Shown: in pieces, positions 38,618 through 40,336 of the stretch | How the letters are laid out: the number at the start of each line of letters is the position of its first letter | Numbering within the stretch: position 1 is the stretch's first letter | Origin: Acidimicrobiales bacterium | GTDB lineage: Bacteria > Actinomycetota > Acidimicrobiia > Acidimicrobiales > RAAP-2 | NCBI GenBank assembly: GCA_017883025.1 | Contig: JADGOH010000003.1 | Coordinates: forward strand, 1-40,336 | DNA length: 40,336 nucleotides | Direction of reading: 5' to 3' | The notes under the pieces: model-generated | What the model was told of the DNA's origin: nothing | Databases searched by the model: none | Seen by the model: the letters and a program-made list of their open reading frames with translations, nothing else | Translations under genes and position numbers: made by a program

Positions 38618-38707
38618 GTCCCCTCCCGAGGGCGGCGCCCCGTCGGTCGGATGGCGCCCGCAGCCCCGACGGTGGCGGGCGCAGGACCGGCCGGTACCGT
38701 GGGGTGC

Positions 38708-39127
38708 GTGGACACTACCCCGAGACCCGATCCCGGCGACGGCGATCCGGAGCCCGTGGGAGGGGTCGCGCCGGGGGCTCCCGGCGCTGCGACCGCCGAC
38801 GACGCGACTCCCGAGCACGTGGCCCCCGGGGACGGGACGGACGAGCAGGACGAGGACGACCCGGGCCCCCACGACCCCCTGCGCTTCAACCACTGGATGA
38901 AGCGGTCCACCGCCGGCGCCGTGCTGTCGGGCATCGCCCTCGGGCTCCAGCAGGCGCTCGAGCCCAAGCGCGAGCTGCCGGCATTCGTCATGGAGGCACC
39001 CGGCGAGCCGGAGGACCCCGACGCGCCCATCACCCTGCACTTCGACCCGGACGACCCGACGAAGACCGTCGCCGTCATCCGCACACCGGCCGCCGGCACC
39101 GCCCGCACCACCGACCCCGACCGGTAG
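38708..39127 (+). CDS. Hypothetical protein with acidic, Pro/Asp-rich N-terminus
   Basis: GTG start VDTTPRPDPGDGDPEPV...DPLRFNHWMKRSTAGAVLSGIALGLQQALEPKRELPAFVMEAPGEP. Confidence 0.65.
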   Translation: MDTTPRPDPGDGDPEPVGGVAPGAPGAATADDATPEHVAPGDGTDEQDEDDPGPHDPLRFNHWMKRSTAGAVLSGIALGLQQALEPKRELPAFVMEAPGEPEDPDAPITLHFDPDDPTKTVAVIRTPAAGTARTTDPDR

Positions 39128-39169
39128 TGCCGGCCGACCCGGCCACCGACCACCGAGCGGGGCGGCCGG

Positions 39170-40336
39170 TCAGGAGATCGTCATCGTCCCCGGGGGGTTC
39201 GTGGGCCCACCCGGTCCCGTGCCCAGCACCCACTCGTCCAGGACGACCAGTGCGTCGTTTCGCCCGCTGGCCACGTGGAAGCTGTGGTCGAGCGTCGGCA
39301 CGTAGGTGATGGCGAAGACCCCGTGCTTCGCCACCCGCTTCAGCTCGTGGGCGTGACCCCGTCCGATTCCGGGCCACTCGTCCGGGCCCAGGACGACCAG
39401 GAGCGACGTGCCGCTGTCGACCACCCGGCGCAACGAGCCGACCGGGTCCTTGCGGTCCCTGCCGAGGTCGGCCGCCCACCACACCCGGTCCGGCAGGTGC
39501 TTCGTGACGGGCCGGAAGACGCCCTTGTCGCGCAGCGACCCCAGGAAACGCCGCTTCGGCGCACCGGGTGTGGGCGGGGCCTCGTCGGGATCCCCCCAGG
39601 CGGACACCCGTGCGCCGTCGATCAGGTCCCCCATTCCCCCGGCGGCCGGGTCCGAGGACGGGAGGCGCAGCGGGTTGAGGACGGCGACCCCGCCGACGTG
39701 GGTCGTCGGGGCGGCCTGCAGCGCGTGGTAGGCGCCGGCGCATAGTCCGAGCAGCACCACCTCGCCCGGGTCGGCGGGCGCCAGGAAGCGGACGCCCTCC
39801 TCGACGTCGCCCAGTGCGCCGGGCGGGTAGCTCGAGGACTCGCCGGGAGGGCCGGTGTCCGGGCTCTCCCCCACGTTGCCGATGTCCATGCGGAGGCAGC
39901 GGACCCCTTCGGCGGCCCACCGGCGACCGAGCTCGACCCATTGGCGCCCGGGCCCGACGTGGTGCAGGCTCCCGGCGTTCAGGAACAGCGCCGCCCCGAA
40001 CGCAGGCACGGGACCGCTGGAGGTCCGCACCCGGTCGTGCCCGTGGGCATCGGCACCCGGGCCCGGTTCGGGTTCGGGTTCGGACACGATGCCGAACAGT
40101 CCCGCCCGGCCGAAGAGGACGGCCCGCTCGGTGACCGGCGCCCCGCCGGGGGGCTCGACCCGGGCCCTCGTGCGGATGGTGGGTCCGAGATCGACCGGGC
40201 CGTCGGACCCGCCCGAGGCGAGGACGAACTCGATGACGGCGTCGAGGTCCTCCCGGTCCACGGAGGCCCGCATCAGTTCGACGCCGAAGAGCCGGTCGAC
40301 CCCGGTGCCGGAGCGGCGGGTGCACCACTCGGGGCC
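39170..40336 (-). CDS. Alpha/beta hydrolase-like protein (partial, continues past right edge)
   Basis: ALFLNAGSLHHVGPGRQWVELGRRWAAEGVRCLRMDIGNVGES; nucleophile elbow GLCAGAYHAL; VPTLDHSFHVASG. Frame is open upstream of the internal Met at 40273 (GPEWCTRRSGTGVDRLFGVELM...). Confidence 0.75.
   Translation of the reverse strand, partial: GPEWCTRRSGTGVDRLFGVELMRASVDREDLDAVIEFVLASGGSDGPVDLGPTIRTRARVEPPGGAPVTERAVLFGRAGLFGIVSEPEPEPGPGADAHGHDRVRTSSGPVPAFGAALFLNAGSLHHVGPGRQWVELGRRWAAEGVRCLRMDIGNVGESPDTGPPGESSSYPPGALGDVEEGVRFLAPADPGEVVLLGLCAGAYHALQAAPTTHVGGVAVLNPLRLPSSDPAAGGMGDLIDGARVSAWGDPDEAPPTPGAPKRRFLGSLRDKGVFRPVTKHLPDRVWWAADLGRDRKDPVGSLRRVVDSGTSLLVVLGPDEWPGIGRGHAHELKRVAKHGVFAITYVPTLDHSFHVASGRNDALVVLDEWVLGTGPGGPTNPPGTMTIS

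Overview
High-GC, actinobacterial (probably Acidimicrobiia-like) chromosomal window. It is almost entirely protein-coding, with one tRNA-Asn and no CRISPR array, rRNA or transposase seen. The minus strand carries most of an old housekeeping cluster: hrcA-dnaJ-rsmE-[BldD-like/HTH pair]-HIT-phoH-ybeY-corC-era ... uppS-X-recO ... phr-hemW-glyS ... ppdK-dnaG-sigA. Accessory genes are interspersed. Most notable observations: (1) a BldD-like regulator that keeps the R-x-D-x8-R-x-x-D c-di-GMP-binding residues, with a perfect match to the BldD-box consensus in its own upstream region and a translationally coupled small HTH protein; (2) a decayed ArsR-SulP operon hidden in different frames at 14.15-14.71 kb; (3) a class E sortase next to its apparent LAMTG-anchored substrate; (4) a pyruvate, phosphate dikinase with a histone-H1-like Lys/Ala tail encoded by tandem repeats and a Thr-to-Val change at the PDRP regulatory site; (5) CIRCE upstream of hrcA; (6) a convergent hairpin built partly from the last codons of era; (7) metal-site substitutions in a DtxR-family regulator; (8) an amine-oxidase/SCP2/APC-permease operon. 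No clearly new multi-gene defence or mobile system was found. All family assignments are from reading motifs by eye, without database searches.
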